Shown here piece by piece: positions 36,565 to 46,221 of a DNA stretch of 48,404 nt; the stretch's first letter is position 1; each line of letters opens with the position of its first letter. Both the position numbers and the translations under genes were made by a program. Under the pieces are notes generated by a model. The model was not told the DNA's origin, did not search any database, and saw only the letters and a program-made list of their open reading frames with translations. This stretch comes from Ciona intestinalis (taxonomy: Eukaryota > Chordata > Ascidiacea > Phlebobranchia > Cionidae), in contig NW_004190340.2 in assembly GCF_000224145.3 (NCBI RefSeq), positions 1-48,404 on the forward strand. The letters run 5' to 3'.

Positions 36565-39500
36565 CATAGACACCTTAAATGTAATAGACTGAACTCGGTA
36601 AAAAAATTTCAGACAGGTCACGCATGATTGAACCCAGGCGGCAATTTGGTGTTTAAGTTGTATCTCTATAGTAACAGACAGTAGCGTCGGTAAAGTTATA
36701 AATACAGTCTTACAGACAGATCATAGCTTCTACAACAGTTCGATATAATGAATTGTTGCATTCCCGGCTGCTCCTATTCCCACAAGGAAGGTAGAGAAAG
36801 ACGGTCACTATTCTCCATAAGACGTCCAGAATTTGGGAAAACCGCTAGCGAAAAACTGCACCGAACAGATTTGACAAATTTTATTTTAAGGTTAAGAGAT
36901 CCACTTAAAGGAGATAACATAAAACAACTGCTACATAAAGAAAAGTAGGTCATGAATATGTTGGTGTAATGGTGTGGATACTGTACCATAAGAAAATTGT
37001 TTTTAACTGGAACACATTCATCATGCTATTATTTTTTAGTAATACAGTCTATCTGGAACATTTTAACCCACGGTCATTACCTATAAATTTTATTTAGGGC
37101 AACCATTTGTGAAATTCACTTTTCTGAAGATGATTTCATCGTGCACAATACACGAAAAAGTTTAAAATCTGGTGCAATGCCGAAATTTTTCTTGCCTGCC
37201 AAGTGCAAACTACACAAAAGTTTGTATTTTACTTGTTTTTAGTAANNNNNNNNNNNNNNNNNNNNNNNNNNNNNNNNNNNNNNNNNNNNNNNNNNAATTT
37301 GCCTAATATCGAAGTGACATTGACGAAAACAATACTGAGTTACTATTTTTGGTCCTCTGGCTTGAATTAATAAGCTACCTTTTCGGCGTTCCGGGTCTTT
37401 ATGAAATCGGAAAACGCGAACACATTATCTGCTAGTACTTAAGCAGTTTGGAGCTGCATGTCCGCTCATGTTGGATTATAAATGTAGTATATAATGGCTC
37501 TGTAGATTCGTAGGTATGATCATGTACTATTATGTATACTAAGCTGATTGCTGCTAGTCTTAATCGCCAACGTAAAGTACCCTGTTAAACCACACTGTAC
37601 GCCGAAAACCAGTCAAAATATTAATTTACTCCACATTAATTCCTAGATTTTATATTATATTACAAGATTTATATTATAAATTATATTTTAAATGTTAAAA
37701 CAACCGCTATACGTGTTTTCTAGCTTTGTATCGCTTACAAGAACTAAATGAACACATGCCGACCATGCATTTGTATAGGCGATTAACGCTCTGTGGGCTC
37801 CGTAATGGCGGACACGAGCGCCGTTTCCTAACTTGGTCTATACTAACTTTGATTCCAGCCATCCAGAAAGCAACCATTTGATCGGCAGCCACTTCCACCT
37901 GTTATTAGGCATAAATCAGCAATCAATGTTTTAAAATCTTACGAAAGTTTATCAGAGTCCCTAAAAAGTAAGACAGATCAGTTTCATGTATTAGGTTATT
38001 CAGTACCAAAAGCATTGCTATATTTCAGAACAGTGGGGTTTGGTATTTAGAAACAATTACTTATTCTTAGAATATAGAACAGTGGGGTTTGGTATTTAGA
38101 AACAATTACTTATTCTTAGAATATGTAGAGAAAGAAAATGATATTCAGCCAAGCATCAGGTACAAAAGTTTATTTGAGGTTTTGCCTTACTTAAAGTATA
38201 TTTCCATATTTAAAACTTATTTACATAACGATTTGTATTTCCCTATTTTCACACAGTATTTGTCTTTCATTGGATTTGATTATTTTGTGGGTGGCGAACA
38301 GATATTGCACAGTTTGAGGTGTGCAATTTAAAAACAACAATTCTTAAAGAATTCTTAGGTATATAAATTATTAATACAAAATCTATACAAAACTTGGGGA
38401 AATGCTAATGAGCCTAACAAATTTTAAGATCAATTCTTAAAATATGAACTGTGCTGTGGAGTGGAACAGCCAACAAGAATTACAAAAGTTCATCATTTAC
38501 AATCTTGGTGTGGTGATTCAATGGACTTGAAAACATTCATACGTTCACCAAAGTGTAATGGAATTGGTAAGAAATTGGTGATGTTGATATAATACAATCA
38601 ACACAAAGATATAATTTATTGTAATATATATCATGAAATCATGATGAATATAATACAATAAACAATGTTACAGTGGAGGTTGGTGGGCAAAGGTGCTACC
38701 CTTGTGATAAGTATGATGATATCAAAACAAAGTACAACAAAAAGTATACTTCATTGAAAAATGTGCAAGATGATGATTTAGTGACTGTGGATGAAGACAC
38801 ACACAATGACATAATTGTAAGTACGGATATTCATTAACCATCTTTCTAAAACGACCCTACCTACTAGGAATTATATCATAAAGAAAATGATGAGATGAAT
38901 AATTGGCAAAAAAATGTTTTTTTCCAAATCAATGCCAAAATGCAAAGACATCTCCCAAGCAGAGACGATATCACCCAGATGTGATACGGTGGGCGATCGA
39001 GCTGTATGCACGATCCCCTGCTGCATACAATCAACTTAAAACTTCTGGGGTATTGACTCTACCATCTTCAAAAACTCTGCAACAGTACAGGTATGAAAAA
39101 GTACACCATTGTTAATTTGTTTTTTACACAATATATAGTTATTCCCACCATAGTCGATCAATCCAACTAATTTTCCATCTTATAGTTATTAGTTAAAAAC
39201 AAAAATGTTCAATTTTAACGTGTTTTTTTTTGTAGAAATATGGCTTCAAATTCATAGGGGATAAACAGAATTGCAATGCAGCAACTAAAACAACTAAAAG
39301 ACAGTGTTGAGGGATACATAACTGTTGGTGAAATGAAAGGTATGTTTAAAGCAAACTCAAAACTTTGTTTACTTCAAATCTATGACACATAATTTTAAAT
39401 GCTCTTTCAGTTCAAGAAAGTTTGGTACTAAAACATGGAAAATTAGTTGGATTTATCGACTATGGTGATCGGAAGTGCGAGGAAAAACTAGCAACACATA

Positions 39501-40346
39501 TATGCAGTAAGCTATCGCCAATTTATAAGCCTAAAAATGTAGTAGAAAGATTAACTTAACTTTACGTTCAGTGTTTTACATTCGTTCTTTCAAAAAAGAA
39601 GTATCTGTACCGATTGCATGGTGGCTTACCACAACAACACCTGCTTATCAATTGGCATCAATGTTTTGGGAATTGTTTGGTGTGTGCGAGCTGAATGGAT
39701 TTCATATTAATGCAGTAGTTGCAGATGGTGCATCTGTGAATCGGAAATTTTTTGAAAATCTAAGTGGTGTGACACATTCAAGATACCAACAGTACATTTG
39801 CTCAAACCCATCCCGACCAAGTTACCCAGTGTTTTTATGTTCAGACACCAGTCATTTACTTAAGGTATATCATGCATTATTAATATATTAATGAACCATA
39901 TCATTTCTTTATACCATACAATTTATTTCAGACAACTAGAAATGCACTGTTTAGTTCTAAACCTGGAGGAACCAAATTTTTTAACAAAGCTGGGAGGGAT
40001 ATACTTTGGAGCCATGTTATATCACTGTATAACAAAGATAGTGTTACGCCATTGCACAAAACTAATTTGACTGATGCACATATTCATTTAAATTCTTATA
40101 GCAAGGTATGCTATAAATTTACTGCTCCCTTAGAGAGTTAATTTTTATGCTAAATCTTGTTAATTTACTAGATGAAAGTGAATTATGCAAGAGATGTGTT
40201 AAGCTGGCGTGTAGGTCAGTCAATTAAGCAGGATGTAGCAGGCGCTGATGGGACATCAGAATTTATTCTGCTGTTTAATAAGTATGAATGTTATTTTGTT
40301 GGCAATTTTACACACAAATAATGGTTGTGTATGTTTACTAGGTGGT
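36565..40346 (+). mobile_element. P-type (THAP9-like) transposon, copy B, interrupted by gaps
   Basis: Nearly identical to copy A, shifted by 4403 bp, through the THAP exons (36748-36943 and about 37100-37210). Then come a gap and about 560 bp of extra sequence (37296-37857) inside the intron before the KQP exon. It continues with the same exons: WGLVFRNNYLFLEYVE, RRYHPDVIRWAIELYARS (38950-39090), LVGFIDYGDRK (39420-39510) and the core exon 39571-39865 in an unbroken frame, VSVPIAWW to CSDTSHLLK. It also keeps 39932-40105 (TTRNALFSSKPGGTKFF, SHVISLYNKDSV) and 40170-40275 (MKVNYARDVLSW), which copy A lacks. A 48-bp segment is repeated at 38027-38122. The C-terminus is lost in the gap at 40347. 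Confidence 0.87.
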
Positions 40347-40419
40347 NNNNNNNNNNNNNNNNNNNNNNNNNNNNNNNNNNNNNNNNNNNNNNNNNNCACA
40401 ATATATACAATCCAACTAA

Positions 40420-41512
40420 TGCCAACAAAAAATACAAAAGTTCACCATTTACAATCGTGGTGTGGTGATTCAATGGACTTGAAAGCATTCATACGTTCAC
40501 CAAATGGAATTGGTAAGAAGTTTTTCCCACCATAGTTGATAAATCCAACTAATGCCAACAAAAAATACAAAAGTTCACCATTTACAATCGTGGTGTGGTG
40601 ATTCAATGGACTTGAAAACATTCATACGTTCACCAAATGGAATTGGTAAGAAATTGGTGATGTTGATATAATACAAAGAAAGATATAATTTATTGTAATA
40701 TATATCATGAAATCATGATGAATATAATACAATAAACAATGTTACAGTTTAGGTTGGTGGGCAAAGGCTACCCTTGTGACAAAACAAAGTACAACAAAAG
40801 TATACTTCATTGGAAAATGTGCAAGATGATGATTTAGTGACTGTGGATGAAGACACACACAATGACATAATTGTGAGTACGGATATTCGGATATTCATTA
40901 ACCATCTTTCTAAAACGACCCTACCTACTAGGAATTATATCATAAAGAAAATGATGAGATGAATGATTGGCAAAAAATGTTTTTTTCAAATCAATGCCAA
41001 AATGCAAAGACATCTCCCAAGCAGAGACGATATCACCCAGATGTGATACGGTGGGCGATCGAGCTGTATGCACGATCCCCTGCTGCATACAATCAACTTA
41101 AAACTTTTGGGGTATTGACTCTACCATCTTCAAAAACTCTGCAACAGTACAGGTATGAAAAAGCACACCTTTGTTAATTTGTTTGTTACACAATATATAG
41201 TTTTTCCCACCATAGTTGATAAATCCAACTAATTTTCCATGTTATAGTTATTAGTTAAAAACAAAAAGTTCAAATTTAACGTGTTTTTTTGAAATATGGT
41301 TTCAAATTCATCGGGGATAAACTTTCAAATTCATCGGGGATAAAGATAAATTTGCAATGCAGCAACTAAAACAACTAAAAGACAGTGTTGAGGGATACAT
41401 AACTGTTGATGAAATAAAAGGTATGTTTAAAGCAAACTCAAAACTTTGTTTACTTCAAATCTATGACACATAATTTTAAATGCTCTTTCAGTTCAAGAAA
41501 GTTTGGTACTAA
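40420..41512 (+). mobile_element. P-type transposon, partial copy C
   Basis: Begins inside the element and matches copies A and B through the RRYHPDVIRWAIELYARS exon (40930-41150) and the following intron. It ends abruptly inside the exon beginning VQESLVLK. A segment with AATCGTGGTGTGGTGATTC is repeated twice at its start (near 40455 and 40583), and another is duplicated near 41300. It has neither THAP domain nor catalytic core. Confidence 0.8.
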
Positions 41513-41650
41513 AAGATTGGAAAGTTTGTATCCCCCACATTTCCTACAACATAAATATTTCATCAAAAATCAATCAAATGCTCGTAAGTTTCAAATAGGC
41601 CTTCTCTTGAGAAATAAATTCCTTTAGAAGCAATGTTCATATCATACCAG

Positions 41651-41855
41651 GTTATGTTCAAGAGAACCCCATAATTTATCCCTCCCTACGAAAGATAGTG
41701 ATTCAGAAAGAATGGAGGAAGCTAGTAAAATAGATCAGCAGGTCGATAACATTAGTTTAAAACTGTTGCAGACAAAGTTAAACATCCAGAAAGCCAAAAA
41801 ACAACAACAAATTTGTCACAAAAAAAAATTGAAAAAGGAGAAAGACCTGGTTTAA
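41651..41855 (+). pseudogene. C-terminal coiled-coil exon, probably transposon-associated
   Basis: An acceptor at 41649-41650 is followed by a frame that reads DSDSERMEEASKIDQQVDN, then KLLQTKLNIQKAKKQQQ, and stops at 41853-41855. The heptad-like Leu/Ile spacing and Lys/Gln richness suggest a coiled-coil tail such as those of Myb/SANT-type partner proteins of Harbinger elements. This is inferred from style and from the Harbinger remains nearby, not from a clear match. Confidence 0.35.
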
Positions 41856-41961
41856 AAAAAAAACAAGCGGAAAGAAAGTAGAAAAGCCTATAGAACTTAT
41901 CAAACAAATGCATCATACATTAGAGACTACATAATAAAAATATATTCACACATTACACCAG

Positions 41962-42170
41962 ATTGTAAACGCACGTAAAACATAATACGCTTACATAACT
42001 AGCCAGCAGGCACCATATTGGGGCTGCTTTTGAAATTTGTATCCATTAACGAAGTTAACGAAACTATTGTAAACGCACGTAAAACATAATACGATTACAT
42101 AACTAGCCAGCAGGCACCATATTGGGACTGCTTTTGAAATTTGTATCCATTAACGAAGTTAACGAAACTA
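41962..42170. repeat. Tandem duplication, 2 x 104 bp
   Basis: Two nearly identical units, each beginning ATTGTAAACGCACGTAAAAC and containing CTAGCCAGCAGGCACCATAT. They differ by a couple of bases (for example ACGCTTACAT against ACGATTACAT). Confidence 0.9.
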
Positions 42171-42192
42171 AACAAGTACGAAAGGCTCAACT

Positions 42193-42981
42193 CTAGTTGA
42201 AAATGTAAAATGTGTTTTTCCTTGTAGCTGTGCGGGAGATCCACTCTTTAATGATGTTAGATTTGTCCAGAATGTCGCAGTGCTCCTTAAAAATGTTAAG
42301 CAGGCAAGCATGGTTTTGACGTCTCTGTGCCATTGTGCTTAAGCAGGCAAGCATGGTTTTGACGTCTCTGTGCCAATTTTTTACAGTATCGTTGTTGTAT
42401 TTTCCTAATAATTTTAAACTTTGTACTAAATTTGAATTTTCCTCCATGTGACCTCTCAATGCCAACCCCTGTCTTCCCAAAAAGCATATAGCATCGAAAA
42501 GAGCATTTAAGGCAATCCTGTTTTCTTTCATTTTACTAACTGATATATCAGTTACTAAATCAGCTGCCCGCGAGGAATCGTTTAACTTGACAGAAACACA
42601 CTCCCTGTGAATCTCACTCGACCCGTGCTTTCTTATAGCTGCTCTACCTTTTCGCCAGTCGTAGAATCCCTCTATCCAGCAAGTATATCGGTGTTTCAAG
42701 GCATTAAATGTGCGTTCAGTTACACAACTGTGTTGAACGCCCAAGTGCAGACTTCTCACATCGTGCTACATCGCTAATTTTATCGTAGCACACCCAGGGA
42801 AAGTACGATTACCAGGCTTACGTGCAGGCCGACTTAACATATGTGCTTCACTAATATTTATTTCTGGTTCATTATCTGTATTGTCCGTTACCTCACTGAT
42901 TGAAGCTGAACTGTCTGATCGTTGGGCTGTGGGATAAAATGCAAACAAATTTGGCTGCAGATTTCGTTTTCTTTTACTCAT
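42193..42981 (-). pseudogene. Broken hAT-like (ZMYM1/TTF zinc-finger type) transposase
   Basis: ATG at 42981 opens MSKRKRNLQPNLFAFYPTA, a typical short basic start of this class, and runs to a stop at 42766. A second frame (42759-42193) continues with CWIEGFYDWRKGRAAIRKH, LFDAICFLGRQGLALRGH and ENSNLVQSLKLLGKYN. This is the TTF-type zinc-finger and DUF4371 pattern of ZMYM1-like hAT transposases. A frameshift or stop lies near 42760, and a 43-bp tandem duplication (42298-42375) shifts the frame near the end. The dimerisation and catalytic C-terminus is missing. It is antisense to the P-type copies. Confidence 0.7.
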
Positions 42982-43090
42982 TTTTCTTTTACAACACTTA
43001 ACTCGACTCAATAAACCCTGAAATTTTTGAAATAATAGTAATCGATAATGGAGCAGCATTGCGCAATACCATACTTAATTCTCTGCGTCA

Positions 43091-43338
43091 CAATATTGTT
43101 TGTAATGCAATATGTGAGTGAGTTTAACTTCTAATTGCGCAACAAAAAAGTTGTTTGCATCACAATTGAACACGTAACCATTTTGTGCTGGTTGACGGAC
43201 GCAATGAAGTGACGTTACAATATTGTTTGTAATGCAATATGTGAGTGAGTTTAACTTCTAATTGCGCAACAAAAAAGTTGTTCGCATCACAATTGAACAA
43301 GTAACAATTTTGTGCTGGTTGACGGACGCAACGAAGTT
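43091..43338. repeat. Tandem duplication, about 2 x 125 bp
   Basis: Units start CAATATTGTTTGTAATGCAA at 43091 and 43218 and run through TGTGCTGGTTGACGGACGCA. A few substitutions separate them. Confidence 0.9.
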
Positions 43339-43344
43339 TGAAAT

Positions 43345-43506
43345 AAACATTTTAACCAAATTCAAGGAAAAAACAAAATTGATTGAACATGCGTCAATCA
43401 TGTTTTACAACACACGATCAAAGCTAAACATTTTAACCAAATTCAAGGAAAAAACAAAATTGATTGAACATGCGTCAATCATGTTTTACAACACACGATC
43501 AAAGCT
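43345..43506. repeat. Tandem duplication, 2 x 81 bp
   Basis: Identical or nearly identical units beginning AAACATTTTAACCAAATTC. The period of 27 codons keeps one reading frame open on the plus strand (43262-43579), so the encoded peptide repeats KEKTKLIEHASIMFYNTRSK. There is no sign that this is a gene. Confidence 0.9.
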
Positions 43507-43707
43507 GTGTTCCCCTATCACCGATCAAAGGAACATTGCCGCCATGATTTCCTTTCGTTTTAACAGACGATTTGTCTGACGTCACACGTAGCCGAGCAGG
43601 GTACACAAATAACCACGTTTATACGTTGAGAAAAATTAAGGCATTGCGTAGCTTACTATAAAGTAAATATTTGATAAAGTTAAATCTATTTATTTAAGAA
43701 GATTTTA

Positions 43708-44124
43708 GGAATACTTTGCTTTATTATTGGAAAATACAGGGGTTGCTGCAACCTCTGCAAAATTCAGGCCTGCATACCCTGCACCATATGAATCGACGCC
43801 AGTGAAAGGAAGGGATCGAATCCCTTCCTATTTGTCAAGCGCATCCAATATATCTGTGTTGTCTTGAGGGATACAGTTTCCAATATTTGTAATGCCACTT
43901 CGCACTAAGAGTCGTTTGTAGGCTGCGATGAACTGCTGTACAGTTGGATTATTGTTACACCCACCAGCTGATGCTTTATTATTGGAAAATACAGGGGTTG
44001 CTGCAACCTCTGCAAAATTCAGGCCTGCATACCCTGCACCTTAGGAATACTTTGCTTTTATTGGAAAATACAGGAGGGGTTTGCTGCAACCTCTGCAAAA
44101 TTCAGGCCTGCATACCCTGCACCA
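43708..44124. repeat. Three direct copies of a block of about 70 bp
   Basis: The block with GGGGTTGCTGCAACCTCTGC and TTCAGGCCTGCATACCCTGC occurs near 43708, 43972 and 44042, interleaved with copies of the P-type C-terminal fragment. The third copy has an extra AGGAGGGGT segment. Confidence 0.85.
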
Positions 44125-44521
44125 TATGAATCGACGCCAGTGAAACGAAGGGATTCATATTTTTGTTCCCTTATATTTGTCAAGCGCATCCAATATATCT
44201 GTGTTGTCTTGAGGGATACAGTTTCCAATATTTGTAATGCCACTTCGCACTAAGAGTCGTTTGTAGGCTGCGATGAACTGCTGTACAGTTGGATTATTGT
44301 TAAACCCACCAGCTGAACGAATGGCACAGAAAAGAGTTCCAGGTGATCTTGACTGAATTTGTATGTCAGAATATCCACTTCGCACTAAGAGTCGTTTGTA
44401 GGCTGCGATGAACTGCTGTACAGTTGGATTATTGTTAAACCCACCAGCTGAACGAATGGCACAGAAAAGAGTTCCAGGTGATCTTGACTGAATTTGTATG
44501 TCAGAATATATTTTAATGCAC
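43831..44521 (-). pseudogene. C-terminal fragments of a P-type transposase, three partial copies, inverted
   Basis: On the minus strand the frames read ILTYKFSQDHLELF (end of the frame 44385-44738) and, in a shifted frame, FCAIRSAGGFNNNPTVQQF followed by IAAYKRLLVRSGI. This is the conserved C-terminal end of P-element/THAP9 transposases (SQDHLE-x-FF, then GG-x-NNNPT). Partial copies lie at 43831-43974, 44173-44375 and 44376-44521. This is the part missing from copies A-C, but in opposite orientation, so it is either from another element or from an inversion or misassembly. Confidence 0.75.
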
Positions 44522-44569
44522 CCACCGCCACTGTACTTGAATAGATACCCTCTATATACTTTGAATGCA

Positions 44570-45923
44570 TGTCAAAAAAACAATAAATCCAGTTTCGAAT
44601 ACTGGCTTTCACTCGCAATTGTCTTCGGATTTTCATTTGCAAAAAGTTGTGCAAGCAACATGCTGCCTTTGTAATCGCCACTGCTGTTTCAGTTTCTGCA
44701 ATAATTGGTCCTTTGAAAATCCGCCAACGTGTAACCAAAGTACCAACTGTGTTTTCAATTATTCTTCTTGCTCTGAATAATAGTGTATAATTGAATATTT
44801 TTTACTTCTGGTAAGGAGCTTCCAGGATTTGGTCTGATTAAATTGGATTTTAATGGAAATGCTGCTCAGACAGTTAGTTTAATACAGTTACTTAAAACAT
44901 ACCCACTAAAATTAACCAGGAGAAACCTACCTTAAAGTTATGGCAAGTCTAACTTCAGCTGGTATAGGCTTTCTCTAATGGGTGTGCTTTTTTGTTACCC
45001 ACTAAAATTAACCAGGAGAAAACCCACTAAAATTAACCAGGAGAAACCTACCTTAAAGTTATGGCAAGTCTAACTTCAGCTGGTATAGGCTTTCTCTAAT
45101 GGGTGTGCTTTTCTTGTTATTAATGGTGCAACTTTCGACAGCAACTAATCAAATGTTGGTGGGGTACATTCGAAAATGTCCGTCTGATGATCATTTCTTT
45201 AACCAAAATGGGTGTGCTTTTTTGTTACCCACTAAAATTAACCAGGAGAAACCTACCTTAAAGTTATGGCAAGTCTAACTTCAGCTGGTATAGGCTTTCT
45301 CTAATGGGTGTGCTTTTTTGTTATTAATGGTGCAACTTTCGACAGCAACTAATCAAATGTTGGTGGGTACATTCGAAAATGTCCGTCTGATGATCATTTC
45401 TTTAACCAAATTATATTCTGGTTCTTGGAATATATCTCCACCCACTCTCTGATTGCAAAACAAATTCTAATTGGTTGTGGCTCGTGGTAATTTAGTTTAA
45501 TACAGTTACTTAAAACATACCCACTAAAATTAACCAGGAGAAACCTACCTTAAAGTTATGGCAAGTCTAACTTCAGCTGGTATAGGCTTTCTCTAATGGG
45601 TGTGCTTTTTTGTTATTAATGGTGCAACTTTCGACAGCAACTAATCAAATGTTGTTTAATTTAGTAAAATACAGTTACTTAAAACATACCCACTAAAATT
45701 AACCAGGAGAAACCTACCTTAAAGTTATGGCAAATCTAACTTCAGCAGGTATAGGCTTTCTCTAATGGGTGTGCTTTTTTGTTACCCACTAAAATTAACC
45801 AGGAGAAAACCCACTAAAATTAACCAGGAGAAACCTACCTTAAAGTTATGGCAAGTCTAACTTCAGCTGGTATAGGCTTTCTCTAATGGGTGTGCTTTTC
45901 TTGTTATTAATGGTGCAACTTTC
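44570..45923 (-). pseudogene. Decayed PIF/Harbinger transposase with a repeated exon region
   Basis: The clearest exon, 44570-44772, encodes ARRIIENTVGTLVTRWRIF, KGPIIAETETAVAITKAAC and CCLHNFLQM, matching the C-terminal DDE_Tnp_4 region of HARBI1-like transposases. Upstream, about 44818-44865 encodes AFPLKSNLIRPNPGSS, as in the family's DxAFPLK-x-x-LMRPYPG motif. Still further upstream, repeated segments encode TPPTFD-stop-LLSKVAPLITRK and KPIPAEVRLAITLR, as in the N-terminal half of the family. In-frame TAG codons in the repeated segment show that it is dead. The active-site region is incomplete. Confidence 0.75.
44889..45923. repeat. Irregular tandem array of about six Harbinger-derived units
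   Basis: The core from ACCCACTAAAATTAACCAGG through GGTATAGGCTTTCTCTAATG occurs near 44901, 45020, 45227, 45520, 45688 and 45807. Short partial repeats of its first 25 bp lie before the second and sixth. Spacing varies (about 120 to 290 bp) because different lengths of flanking sequence are included. The array ends at the gap 45924. Confidence 0.9.
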
Positions 45924-46221
45924 NNNNNNNNNNNNNNNNNNNNNNNNNNNNNNNNNNNNNNNNNNNNNNNNNNTTTCTCAACCTTTTATTAGTGCTCACT
46001 TTTAGAGTAACTTAACGGTCATTACCTTTTTTATTTGAATAAAACAATCTAGGTTTATTTAAATGATTAAAGTATTTTATTTTATTCACTAGTCTACAAC
46101 ATTATTTAACAGAAACACGGCTATGAGTCCTCTGGGTATCAAAGGAGGAATGGTTGTTTGTACTTGCATCGTTTATGCATTCTATACTATTAAAATTATC
46201 CTGTGTTTAAATATATTTTAG

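Noticed and set aside
40248..40535. 95-codon frame across the gap at 40347-40396
   Set aside because: The translation crosses 50 N and joins unrelated ends; it has no meaning as a protein.
41962..45923. CRISPR-like or satellite array
   Set aside because: Units vary in length, are not separated by unique spacers of constant size, and contain transposase coding sequence; the DNA is eukaryotic.
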